Origin: AVCC01 sp039920865
GTDB lineage: Bacteria; Pseudomonadota; Gammaproteobacteria; Burkholderiales; Burkholderiaceae_D
Reading direction: 5' to 3'
Assembly (NCBI GenBank): GCA_039920865.1
Contig: JBDSCZ010000266.1
Location: 1-18,936, forward strand
DNA length: 18,936 nucleotides
Below are positions 7,408 to 14,481 of the stretch, piece by piece. A program made the position numbers and the translations under genes. The stretch's first letter is position 1, and every line of letters starts with the position of its first letter. Under the pieces are notes generated by a model. The model saw nothing but the letters and a program-made list of their open reading frames with translations. It was not told the DNA's origin and searched no databases.

Positions 7408-8247
7408 ATGATGATTCAGCCGCTCGATTACTTTGCCACTCTGGTCAGCCAGGACGATGCGATACCGCTGTTCGAGGCTGCGCTTGCCGTCGCGCAGGGC
7501 ATTGATGAACGGCTTGATTTTGGTGCCACACAAGCCAAGGTCGACAACTTTGCCGCCACCCTGCAACGGCGACTTGCGCTGGACATAACCGATATCCAGA
7601 AACTACGCCTGCTTAACCAGTACTTCTACGGCGAATTGGGCTTTGGCGGCAACGTCAACCATTTTTACGACATCGGAAACAGCCTGCTGCCGCAAGTCAT
7701 CGAGACGCGGCGCGGGATTCCGATTTCGCTGGCCATTCTTTTCATGGAAATGGCACAGCAGATCGGTTTAAAAGTGAAGGGAATAAGCTTTCCCGACCAC
7801 TTCCTGATGCGCCTGTCGGTACCGTCTGGTGAAATTATTCTTGACCCGCTCAGCGGCGTCAGCTTGACCCGCGAAGCACTGGAAGAATGGTTGTTGCCGT
7901 ATATCGAACCGGCAGAAGAACCGCTGTCAAGTGCTCTGGCACACCATTTGCACGCCGCCCACCCACGCGAGATCCTGGCGCGCATGCTACGCAACCTGAA
8001 GGCTATCCTGGTCGAGGATGGGAATTGGGAGGGATTTCTGGCAGTGCAACAAAGGCTGGTCATCCTGCTGCCGGAAGACATCACCGAACGTCGCGATCGC
8101 GGCCTGGCGTACGCCAAGCTGTCGCGCCCGCAACCGGCACTGCAGGATCTGGAAATCTATCTGGCCAAACGGCCATATGCATCGGACGCTGCCATACTGC
8201 GTGAAAAACTGCCGGAACTGCGTGCCGCAGGCAAGCGTCCCGGTTGA
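7408..8247 (+). CDS. SirB1-family protein: transglutaminase-like domain plus TPR
   Basis: The 279-aa protein has a SirB1 N-terminal transglutaminase-like domain with the conserved run FYDIGNSLLPQVIETRRGIPISLAILFMEMA (about residues 86-116). It then has FPDHFLMR (128-135) and ILDP (144-147). The catalytic-type Cys of true transglutaminases is not seen at the RRGIPISLA position, as in this family generally. A TPR-like helical region (about 180-275, ending in GLAYAKLSRPQPALQDLEIYL) follows. Members are predicted cytoplasmic and the biochemical role is unknown. The start could also be the second ATG (7411). No Shine-Dalgarno is visible; CAAAAT lies 6 nt before the ATG. The gene is convergent with uup. 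Confidence 0.88.
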   Translation: MMIQPLDYFATLVSQDDAIPLFEAALAVAQGIDERLDFGATQAKVDNFAATLQRRLALDITDIQKLRLLNQYFYGELGFGGNVNHFYDIGNSLLPQVIETRRGIPISLAILFMEMAQQIGLKVKGISFPDHFLMRLSVPSGEIILDPLSGVSLTREALEEWLLPYIEPAEEPLSSALAHHLHAAHPREILARMLRNLKAILVEDGNWEGFLAVQQRLVILLPEDITERRDRGLAYAKLSRPQPALQDLEIYLAKRPYASDAAILREKLPELRAAGKRPG

Positions 8248-8292
8248 CTTTTCCGCCTTGAGCCGGTCATCCAAATTAGAAATACCATATGC

Positions 8293-8328
8293 AGTATTTT
8301 TAAAGTCGCAATGAATATATGTGGGAAT
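8293..8328 (+). repeat. intergenic dyad repeat, copy 1
   Basis: Core CGCAATGAATATATGTGG at 8307-8324, preceded by AGTATTTTTAAAGT. The CGCA...TGTG arms pair with one G:U. It lies between the convergent SirB1-like gene and uup. Fifteen core bases are identical to copy 2. Confidence 0.6.
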
Positions 8329-8373
8329 AATGCGCTTTTAATACATACACCCGCATAAATCAAATGGTGCGAC

Positions 8374-10272
8374 TCAAGCCCTGGAACGCGCCTCGATGAC
8401 TTCCCATTGCTCCAGCGCGTCCATCAACAAGCCATCGATTTCGGCAAAACGGGCATTGAGCTGCTTGCTCTCGGCCGCCGGCTGCTGGTACAGGTCAGGA
8501 TCGGCCAAGCGCGCGGAAATCGTTTTCTGCTCCGCTTCCAGGCTGGCGATCAGCTTTGGAAGTTCTTCCAGTTCGCGCTGTTCCTTGTAACTGAGCTTTT
8601 TCTTCGGCGCAACCGCTGCTGCCGGTTTTGGCTCCGCCTTCAGTTCCGCCTTGGCGGCCTTGATGACTGCCACTTGCGACGGCCGTACCCGCTCCCAATC
8701 GCTATAACCGCCGATATATTCGCGCCACAGGCCATCGCCTTCGGAGACGATCACCTCGGTCACCACATTATCCAGGAAGGTGCGATCGTGGCTGACCAGG
8801 AATACCGTGCCCTTGTAATCTTCCAACAATTCTTCCAGCAACTCCAGCGTGTCGATATCCAGATCGTTGGTCGGCTCATCCAGCACCAGCACATTGGCCG
8901 GCTTGGCAAACAGGCGCGCCAGCAACAGCCGGTTGCGCTCGCCGCCAGACAAGGACTTGACTGGCGAGCGGGCCCGCTCCGGCGAAAACAGGAAATCGTT
9001 CAGGTAGGTCATCACGTGACGGCGCTGACCGTTGATCTCGACCCAGTCGCTGCCCGGCGCGATGGTATCGGCCAGAGTGTCGTTCTCGTTGAGCTGGGTG
9101 CGCATCTGGTCGAAGTACGCGATCTGCAACTTGGTGCCTTGCTTTACAGTACCGGAATCGGGTTGTTCCTGGCCCAGAATCATCTTCAGTAAAGTGGTCT
9201 TGCCGGCACCATTGGCACCGATCAGGCCGATCTTGTCGCCGCGCAGCAGGGTCGCGCTGAAATCGCGCACGATGACCTTGTCGCCATAACTCTTGAAGAC
9301 ATTTTCCAGCTCGGCCACGATCTTGCCGGAACGCTCGCCCGACGACACCGCCAGATTGACCTGTCCCTGCTGATTGCGCCGCGCATCGCGATTCAGGCGC
9401 AAAGCTTCCAATCGGCGCACGCGACCCTCGTCGCGCACCCGACGCGCTTTGACACCCTTGCGGATCCAGACCTCTTCCTGCGCCAGGAATTTGTCGAATT
9501 TGGCATTTTCGACTTCTTCGATCTCCAATTGCTCGGCCTTGCGGACTTCGTAGGCAGTGAAATTACCCGGGAAGGACAGCAACCGGCCGCGATCGAGTTC
9601 GACGATGCGGGTGGCGACGTTATCCAGAAAGCTGCGATCATGGGTGATGAACAGCACGCTGCCCTTGTAGTCGCGCAGCAAGCTTTCCAACCACAGGATC
9701 GAAGTGAAATCCAGATGATTGGTTGGCTCATCGAGCAGCAGCACGTCCGGCGCACTGACTAGCGCACAAGCCAGCGCCACGCGCTTCTTCATGCCGCCCG
9801 ACAGCGTGCTCATGGTGGAACTGCCTTCCAGATTCAGGCGATCCAACGTGGTTTCGACCTTGTTGTTCAGGCTCCAGGCATCCGCTGCATCGAGCTTGAC
9901 CTGGATGTCGTGCATCCGGTCCATCAACGCGTCATCGTCATCGCCGCCAAATTGCCCGGTCAAAGCCTCATACTCCGCCAGCAACGCCGCCATCTCGCCC
10001 ATGCCGGAAGCGACCGCATCGAAAACCGTAATGTCCGGATCGAAAAACGGTTCCTGCTCCACATAGGCGATCTTGATCCCCTGCTGCATCGTCAGCAAGC
10101 CGTCATCAAGTTTGTTCGTGCCTGAAATGAGCTTCAGCAAAGAGGATTTTCCGGTGCCGTTACGGCCGATCAAGCCGACCCGCTCGGCGGACTCCAGAGA
10201 AAAATCGGCACGGTCGAGCAAGGCCACATGGCCGAAAGCGAGTTGCGCATTAGAAAGAGAAATGACTGCCAT
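8374..10272 (-). CDS. uup: ABC-F ATPase Uup
   Basis: The 632-aa soluble protein carries two ABC domains and no membrane segments. ABC1 has Walker A GRNGTGKS (36-43), signature LSGGMKKR (157-164) and DEPTNHLD. ABC2 has GANGAGKT (352-359), LSGGERNRLL (441-450) and DEPTNDLDIDTLELLEELL. The linker between them is highly charged (about 242-300). The C-terminal 90 residues (Lys/Ala/Pro linker, then a coiled coil from about 560 to 630) match the DNA-binding tail of Uup and separate it from Etta/YheS-type members. Uup is linked to ribosome function and to suppression of transposon precise excision in E. coli. The frame stays open to 10581 across the tRNA; I chose 10272 (MAVISLSNAQLAFG) because AAGG lies just upstream and the family begins there. 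Confidence 0.93.
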   Translation of the reverse strand: MAVISLSNAQLAFGHVALLDRADFSLESAERVGLIGRNGTGKSSLLKLISGTNKLDDGLLTMQQGIKIAYVEQEPFFDPDITVFDAVASGMGEMAALLAEYEALTGQFGGDDDDALMDRMHDIQVKLDAADAWSLNNKVETTLDRLNLEGSSTMSTLSGGMKKRVALACALVSAPDVLLLDEPTNHLDFTSILWLESLLRDYKGSVLFITHDRSFLDNVATRIVELDRGRLLSFPGNFTAYEVRKAEQLEIEEVENAKFDKFLAQEEVWIRKGVKARRVRDEGRVRRLEALRLNRDARRNQQGQVNLAVSSGERSGKIVAELENVFKSYGDKVIVRDFSATLLRGDKIGLIGANGAGKTTLLKMILGQEQPDSGTVKQGTKLQIAYFDQMRTQLNENDTLADTIAPGSDWVEINGQRRHVMTYLNDFLFSPERARSPVKSLSGGERNRLLLARLFAKPANVLVLDEPTNDLDIDTLELLEELLEDYKGTVFLVSHDRTFLDNVVTEVIVSEGDGLWREYIGGYSDWERVRPSQVAVIKAAKAELKAEPKPAAAVAPKKKLSYKEQRELEELPKLIASLEAEQKTISARLADPDLYQQPAAESKQLNARFAEIDGLLMDALEQWEVIEARSRA

Positions 10273-10336
10273 AGTACCTTGGTGATAGTTGATCGGCGCC
10301 GCAACAGCGCCGACCGAAATGATGAATGAAGCACGC

Positions 10337-10342
10337 ATTGTA
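10337..10342 (-). promoter_or_regulatory. candidate -10 of uup
   Basis: Minus-strand TACAAT about 65 bp upstream of the uup start. The -35 is poor, so this is weak evidence. The region is shared with the divergent tRNA promoter. Confidence 0.25.
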
Positions 10343-10386
10343 CCGAGTGCCGGACAAAAGACACGATTCCGGCCAATCACGTCGGC

Positions 10387-10392
10387 TATAAT
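10387..10392 (+). promoter_or_regulatory. candidate -10 of the tRNA-Arg gene
   Basis: A perfect TATAAT about 63 bp before the mature tRNA, followed by a GC-rich TCGGCCGC. The -35 is not clear. It would give a 5' leader of about 57 nt for RNase P to remove. Confidence 0.4.
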
Positions 10393-10455
10393 GTCGGCCG
10401 CTCTTAATGTAAGTTTAGTGCGATAATGCTTGCGCTGTTGAGCGCGACCAAGCGT

Positions 10456-10530
10456 CTCCCCGTAGCACAATGGATAGTGCACATGCCTCCTAAGCGTGGG
10501 ATACTGGTCCGATTCCAGTCGGGGAGACCA
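10456..10530 (+). tRNA. tRNA-Arg, anticodon CCT
   Basis: A complete 75-nt cloverleaf. The acceptor CTCCCCG pairs perfectly with CGGGGAG (10520-10526). The D stem is GCAC/GTGC with loop AATGGATA, and the anticodon stem CATGC/GCGTG has one G:U. The loop CTCCTAA carries anticodon CCT at 10489-10491, reading AGG. The variable loop is GGAT and the T stem ACTGG/CCAGT is perfect. The discriminator is A and CCA is encoded. Odd: the T loop reads TCCGATT, so position 55 is C instead of the almost universal T. It is transcribed away from uup and has its own terminator. Confidence 0.95.
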
Positions 10531-10570
10531 ACTAGCAGTTTCAAGCAATTTTGCAGTGACAGAACACCTT

Positions 10571-10608
10571 AAAAGCCGCACTTCTAATTATGAAGATGCG
10601 GCTTTTTT
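10571..10608 (+). terminator. rho-independent terminator of the tRNA-Arg transcript
   Basis: AAAAGCCGCA pairs with TGCGGCTTTT, extended inside by CTTC/GAAG with one bulged A, and ends in six T. It starts 41 bp after the CCA end. Confidence 0.88.
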
Positions 10609-10647
10609 GTTACCGCAAGGTTTCGACGCCTATCACGCTTTAACATG

Positions 10648-10688
10648 AGTATATTTTACTACCGCAATGAATATATGCGGAAATTACT
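10648..10688 (+). repeat. intergenic dyad repeat, copy 2
   Basis: Core CGCAATGAATATATGCGG at 10663-10680, with GTATATTTTACTAC before and AAATTACTA after. CCGCA and TGCGG form a perfect 5-bp dyad around 9 nt. It lies between tRNA-Arg and the second binding-protein gene. Confidence 0.65.
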
Positions 10689-10833
10689 ATAAAAATGGCA
10701 ATACTCACTGATTTTTAAAATTTTAATATCGTGAATCAGGTTCTTGCTTCCATGCTTCTCAGAGAAAATTTCTCTTCCGTGCAGTAACTATTCTGAGGAC
10801 TGATTGCTGATCGCGTGCAATCTGGCCTCCCTA

Positions 10834-11619
10834 TCAATGGCAGTCCGGCACGTTCTGGTCCAGATACACTTCAAAGGCCACGTCGCTGGCCCATTTATGC
10901 GCAATCTCGGTCCAGTATTTTTTCGCCAACCACGCGTGTGCGGTTTTTTTCAGGAATGCCAGCGTACCGGCGTCGCCGGCTGCTGCAATCATCACTAGCG
11001 TCATGCGCGGCCCGACCGTCAATCCGGCTGAAAATTTCTTCCATTCCGGCAACTTGAGTAGTGCGTTGAGCATCGCATCGTCGTGCACGGCGGCGTCGCA
11101 CATGCCGCTTCTAAGCGCCAGCAAGGAGTCGGCTGGCGCACGGGTAATTTTTTCAATTGCACCGTATCTGGCGGCCATGGTGCCGACGTAAGCGTCATTT
11201 TCGGATAAGCAAACCGTGCGCCCCTTGAGCTGCTGCGGCTTCTTGATATCGGTATCGATGCGCATGATTGCCAGCGGCGCGGCGGCGTAACCGGTCGGCA
11301 CCACCGCTGCGCTGCGCAACAACGGGTCGTTGTCGGCAAGCACTGCCAGTACTACATCAGCCTTGCCGCTGGCCAGCAACTGCATGCGATTGGCCGGCGT
11401 TGCGCGCAATGTGGTCAGCGGCACTGTCCGGTGTGCAGCGAGGTCTTTTACCAATAGGGTTTCGATACTTTCCGAAGTGCGGAATTTGGCGCCGGCCACA
11501 TAGGGCGGAGCGATGACGCTCACGCCTACCGTCAGGCCGGCCGCCGGCGCGGTGAGGCTGGCGCATCCGAAGATGGCGGCTAACAATGTTCGCAGCAAAA
11601 ATACGCGCTTATCCGGCAT
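10834..11619 (-). CDS. periplasmic substrate-binding protein, family-3-like (second binding protein of the ABC operon)
   Basis: The 261-aa protein (from MPDKRVFLLRTLLAAIFGCASLTAPAAG) has an export signal; cleavage after APA is likely. A Cys20 in IFGC could instead be lipidated, although it is a poor lipobox. The body resembles SBP_bac_3-type proteins: YVAGAKFRTSESIETLLVKDLA, LLASGKADVVLAVLADNDPLL, LKGRTVCLSENDAYVG and LRSGMCDAAVHDDAMLNALL. The gene lies 31 bp after the permease in the same operon. An earlier in-frame ATG (11643) exists, but GGAGA stands 6 nt before 11619. It is unrelated in family to the first binding protein of the operon. Its ligand is unknown; it could give the transporter a second specificity or act as a sensor. 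Confidence 0.8.
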   Translation of the reverse strand: MPDKRVFLLRTLLAAIFGCASLTAPAAGLTVGVSVIAPPYVAGAKFRTSESIETLLVKDLAAHRTVPLTTLRATPANRMQLLASGKADVVLAVLADNDPLLRSAAVVPTGYAAAPLAIMRIDTDIKKPQQLKGRTVCLSENDAYVGTMAARYGAIEKITRAPADSLLALRSGMCDAAVHDDAMLNALLKLPEWKKFSAGLTVGPRMTLVMIAAAGDAGTLAFLKKTAHAWLAKKYWTEIAHKWASDVAFEVYLDQNVPDCH

Positions 11620-11650
11620 TCCAGTCTCCGTGATTAAACGCATTGATTCT

Positions 11651-12424
11651 TTAAACGTACTGATAACGCAGCAGGCGGTGTTTCAGTTTTTCCAGGATGA
11701 GTTGATCGATCAGGACGGCCAAAATCGCAATCGTCAGGATGTTCATCATGACGCCGACCATATCGGCAGTTTCACCCGCATACGCCAGCGAGCGTCCGAG
11801 TCCATTGCCGAAACCGATCAGCATTTCGGCAGAAATCAGTGCCCGCCACGCATTGCCGAAAGCAAGCTGCGCGCCGGTGATTAATTCCGGCATCACGGCT
11901 GGCAGATAAACACGCTTGAGCATATCAAGGCGCGTCGCGCCCATCACGCGCGCTGCCGAAACATGCACTTTCTGCACGCTTTCGGTTGCATTCATGACCG
12001 ACAAAGCTGCCGGGAAGAAAGCGGCAATCGCCACCACGATGATAATCGGCAGGCTGCCGAAACCCATCAATATCAAAAGCAGCGGTACCCATGCAATCGA
12101 CGGAATCGATTGCAAAATGATGATGGCCGACTTCAATACTTCGCGAAAGAAAAACAATACCGCGCCGACCAGGCCAAAACCAATTCCCAACAATAAGGCT
12201 GCGCCATAACCAATGCCCAAACGCGTCAGGCTGCCCCACAAAGCGATGCGAAATTGTTCGGTCTGGACTTCTTCCCATAACCGCACCAGCACGGCATGAA
12301 CATCCGGCATCAGAAAGTCGGGCAAGAACCACGCAGCGATTTGCCACAGCAGCAAAATGGAAGCAATCGCCAGAAACATGGCGAATTTTTTTTGATAACC
12401 GGTGATGCGAATTTGAGTACTCAT
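11651..12424 (-). CDS. ABC transporter permease, SsuC/TauC-like
   Basis: The 257-aa inner-membrane permease belongs to the nitrate/sulfonate/taurine importer family. About six hydrophobic segments are visible, beginning FAMFLAIASILLLWQIAAWFL. The cytoplasmic coupling (EAA) loop reads ARVMGATRLDMLKRVYLPAVMPEL and would dock on the ATPase encoded upstream. Length is typical (about 250-270). It follows the first binding-protein gene by 83 bp, a gap filled by a strong hairpin. Ribosome site is weak (GAAG). Substrate cannot be read from the sequence; sulfonates, nitriles, pyrimidine precursors and other small organics are all known in this family. Confidence 0.92.
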   Translation of the reverse strand: MSTQIRITGYQKKFAMFLAIASILLLWQIAAWFLPDFLMPDVHAVLVRLWEEVQTEQFRIALWGSLTRLGIGYGAALLLGIGFGLVGAVLFFFREVLKSAIIILQSIPSIAWVPLLLILMGFGSLPIIIVVAIAAFFPAALSVMNATESVQKVHVSAARVMGATRLDMLKRVYLPAVMPELITGAQLAFGNAWRALISAEMLIGFGNGLGRSLAYAGETADMVGVMMNILTIAILAVLIDQLILEKLKHRLLRYQYV

Positions 12425-12443
12425 GACGACTTCAAAATACGAA

Positions 12444-12479
12444 GGCCGGCTCCAGGAATCATTTGACTCCTAGCCGGCC
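12444..12479 (-). promoter_or_regulatory. intercistronic hairpin between binding protein and permease genes
   Basis: GGCCGGCT (12444-12451) pairs with AGCCGGCC (12472-12479). The stem continues as AGGA/TCCT after a 2-nt CC bulge, around a 10-nt loop. No T-run follows on the minus strand, so it is more likely an mRNA-stabilising or attenuating structure than a full terminator. Confidence 0.7.
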
Positions 12480-12507
12480 ATCTTGAGCTAAAAAGAAAAA
12501 CGGGCGA

Positions 12508-13503
12508 TTATAGTTTGCGGTCTTTCTGCCAGGACAGATCGACAATGCTCTTGACGTCGAACGCCTTGCCATCACGGGTTTTCAACGCGCCCTGCTCTTG
12601 CATGATATCGGCAATTTCCTGCATCCGCAGTTGTTGCTTGGCGCTTAATGCGGCGTTGAATGTCTGGCTTTTAATCGCATCGCGGATCACGTCTTCACGC
12701 GGTAGATCACCATGCTTGAGAGTTTTCAGGGTGGGTTCGGCGATGAAATAAGAGGCGATCAGCTTCGCGGCTTCCGCCGGTTTGTTTTGCAGCAAATTAA
12801 TTGCTTCGTGCTGGGCATCGAGCGATTTCCAGACGTCGGCACGGCGTTTTTCCAATGTCTCGCCAGCGGTAATGACGACCATGCAAGGGAAAGGCCAAAC
12901 TTCGCCGACTTCGTAAATTTGTTTTACCGGCGCAATCAGCTGCGCAATAGTGGCTTGCGGCTCGAACAAGAATGCGGCATCGACGCGCTTGCCCACCAGC
13001 GACTGCACCGCAACCTGCGGGCTGACGCCCATGATATTGACATCGCCCTTTTTCAGTCCGGCATTTTTCAATACCACGCCTTTCAAGACGGTGTCGGCGG
13101 TACTGCCTTCCGCCTGTGACGCCAACGAATGTCCCTTCAGACCGGCGACATTTTTGATGCCGCTGTCTTCGCGCACCACAATTGCGTGATACCCCAACTG
13201 CGCACCGCCCACCACTTTCAGATTGGCGCCTTTGGATGCCCACGCCACCGCATTGGTAAAGCCCAGCACGCCGGTGTCGAGTTGGCCGCCGACGATGGCC
13301 TTGATCAGATCGGTGCCGGATTTGAATTCGATCAGCTCGACATCCAGGCCCTGTTTCTTGTAGAAGCCGCCTTCGTGTGCGGCAATCGCCTGCGCATCGT
13401 CCATCACGCGCAAATAACCGATCTTGAACTTGTCAGCAGCCAGCGCCTGGTTACTGAACGCTAATACCGCTACTGCGGAAACCAATAATCGTGACAGTTT
13501 CAT
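12508..13503 (-). CDS. ABC transporter substrate-binding protein, NMT1/SsuA-like
   Basis: The 331-aa periplasmic protein has a clear signal peptide (MKLSRLLVSAVAVLAFSNQALA, cleavage after residue 22). The mature part follows the NMT1/SsuA pattern: FKIGYLRVMDDAQAIAAHEGGFYKKQGLDVELIEFKSGTD, then IVGGQLDTGVLGFTNAVAWASKG, LKGHSLASQAEGSTADTVLK and VDAAFLFEPQATIAQ. It should capture the ligand for the permease and ATPase encoded in the same operon. The start overlaps the ATPase stop by 4 bp (ATGA), with AGAGG upstream inside the ATPase gene. The ligand is not identifiable from sequence alone. Confidence 0.92.
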   Translation of the reverse strand: MKLSRLLVSAVAVLAFSNQALAADKFKIGYLRVMDDAQAIAAHEGGFYKKQGLDVELIEFKSGTDLIKAIVGGQLDTGVLGFTNAVAWASKGANLKVVGGAQLGYHAIVVREDSGIKNVAGLKGHSLASQAEGSTADTVLKGVVLKNAGLKKGDVNIMGVSPQVAVQSLVGKRVDAAFLFEPQATIAQLIAPVKQIYEVGEVWPFPCMVVITAGETLEKRRADVWKSLDAQHEAINLLQNKPAEAAKLIASYFIAEPTLKTLKHGDLPREDVIRDAIKSQTFNAALSAKQQLRMQEIADIMQEQGALKTRDGKAFDVKSIVDLSWQKDRKL

Positions 13504-14273
13504 ACGCCCGCCTCTTCTAGTGTTTTGGAAAAATTGTCTTGCTCTGCATGGATTCCCAGCAGCACCAGAATCTGGCGCCGGATCGCTGAAAATTCAGACA
13601 GGTCGTGGGTTTTTTCGTGATGGGCCAGATTGAATTCACGCAGCACCGTAGCTGGCCGTGTACTAAATACCAAAATCCGGTCGGCCAGAAACAGCGCCTC
13701 ATCGACGTCATGGGTGACCAGCAAAACGGTCGGCCGTTCTTCGCGAATCAATTGGCGCAATACATCCTGCAAAGTCATCCGCGTCAGCGCATCGAGCGCG
13801 CCGAACGGCTCGTCCAGCAGCAACACTTGCGGCCGCGAAATGAATGCCCGCGCCAGTGCTGCGCGTTGCCGCATGCCGCCGGAAACCTGATGCGGGTAAT
13901 AGGCCTCGAAACCTGCAAGGTTGACTTTCGCCAGCCAGATGCCAGCTTGAACGCTGGCCTCTTTTTTATCGACTTGCTGGAACTCAAGAGCCAGTGCGAC
14001 GTTTTGCTGCAACGTCAGCCACGGATAGAGCGCATTCTCCTGAAACATCAACGTGCGTTGCGGATGTGGACCTGTAATCGGCTGGCCATCTGCGAGGATG
14101 CTGCCACTGCCTGGTTTTTCCAGTCCGGCCGCAATGTGCAGCAGGGTCGATTTGCCGCAGCCGGATGGACCGACCAATGCCACCAGTTCACCTTCTTCGA
14201 TTTCGCGGCTGAAGTTATCGATCACATGCAGACCGGAAAAACTTTTTTGTATATTGTCGAAAGTCAGTTTCAT
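13500..14273 (-). CDS. ABC transporter ATP-binding protein, SsuB/TauB-like
   Basis: The 257-aa ATPase energises the importer. It has Walker A GPSGCGKST (35-43), Q-loop MFQENALYPW, signature VSGGMRQRAALARAF (130-144), Walker B VLLLDEP (150-156), a D-loop GALD and H-loop His188 in LLVTHDVDEALFLADR. FGALDALTRMTLQDVL is typical of the nitrate/sulfonate/taurine group. It is the first gene of the operon and overlaps the binding-protein gene by 4 bp. The frame is open to 14402, but MKLTFDNIQKSFSG is the family-like start and the extension has no recognisable domain. The ribosome site is poor (GAGA). Confidence 0.93.
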   Translation of the reverse strand: MKLTFDNIQKSFSGLHVIDNFSREIEEGELVALVGPSGCGKSTLLHIAAGLEKPGSGSILADGQPITGPHPQRTLMFQENALYPWLTLQQNVALALEFQQVDKKEASVQAGIWLAKVNLAGFEAYYPHQVSGGMRQRAALARAFISRPQVLLLDEPFGALDALTRMTLQDVLRQLIREERPTVLLVTHDVDEALFLADRILVFSTRPATVLREFNLAHHEKTHDLSEFSAIRRQILVLLGIHAEQDNFSKTLEEAGV

Positions 14274-14392
14274 TAAATCTCGTGTTTGAATAGCAGATTG
14301 GCGAAAGGACACTAACGCTGGACATCCGGGGCTGGATCGATGTTGGGTTGGGATTGAATCTGTGGCTGATCGGCGTTTTGCAGATGCGGCGT

Positions 14393-14421
14393 ACTGTACC
14401 AAGCCAGCTTATGCACTACAA
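14393..14421 (-). promoter_or_regulatory. candidate promoter of the ABC operon
   Basis: Minus strand: TTGTAG (14421-14416), 17-bp spacer, TACAGT (14398-14393). It would give a leader of about 110 nt. Repeat copy 3 ends 11 bp upstream of the -35, a position suited to an activator or repressor. The match to consensus is moderate. Confidence 0.35.
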
Positions 14422-14455
14422 CGTTTTTTAAGCGCTATGTATATAGCGAAAATGA
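14422..14455 (+). repeat. intergenic dyad repeat, copy 3
   Basis: Core CGCTATGTATATAGCG at 14433-14448: perfect 6-bp arms CGCTAT/ATAGCG around GTAT, preceded by GTTTTTTAAG and followed by AAAATGATA. It aligns with the other copies but has a longer, perfect dyad and lacks two G residues. It lies between the GGDEF gene and the ABC operon. Confidence 0.5.
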
Positions 14456-14481
14456 TATATGAAAATATTCTCCGGCAACCG

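Larger units (their letters stand above)
10531..10833. other. 303-bp region between tRNA-Arg and the end of the ABC operon
   Basis: It holds the tRNA terminator, repeat copy 2, and an AT-rich stretch. Two symmetrical pieces stand out: CTGATT (10708-10713) with AATCAG (10734-10739), and AGAGAAA-A-TTTCTCT (10761-10775). A 15-codon frame at 10645-10692 crosses the repeat but has no ribosome site and is not called. No clear T-tailed terminator for the minus-strand operon was found. Confidence 0.5.

Noticed and set aside
10273..10581. N-terminal extension of the uup frame reading antisense through the tRNA-Arg gene
   Set aside because: The frame is open by chance; it crosses a tRNA and its terminator, has no domain match, and a ribosome site with a family-like start lies at 10272.
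10645..10692. Small 15-codon ORF (MSIFYYRNEYMRKLL) over repeat copy 2
   Set aside because: No ribosome site; the other repeat copies carry stops or different frames at the matching positions, so the conserved thing is the DNA element, not a peptide.
10456..10833. tRNA-Arg as an integration site of a genomic island
   Set aside because: No integrase gene is present and I found no second copy of the tRNA 3' end (CAGTCGGGGAGACCA) elsewhere in the window.
14274..14402. Longer N-terminus of the ABC ATPase from a TTG-type start
   Set aside because: The 43 extra residues match nothing, overlap the candidate promoter region, and MKLTFDNIQKSF is a normal family start.
14274..14480. Possible riboswitch (guanidine or TPP type) in the ABC operon leader
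   Set aside because: The transporter family suggested looking, but none of the conserved segments I know for these classes could be found.
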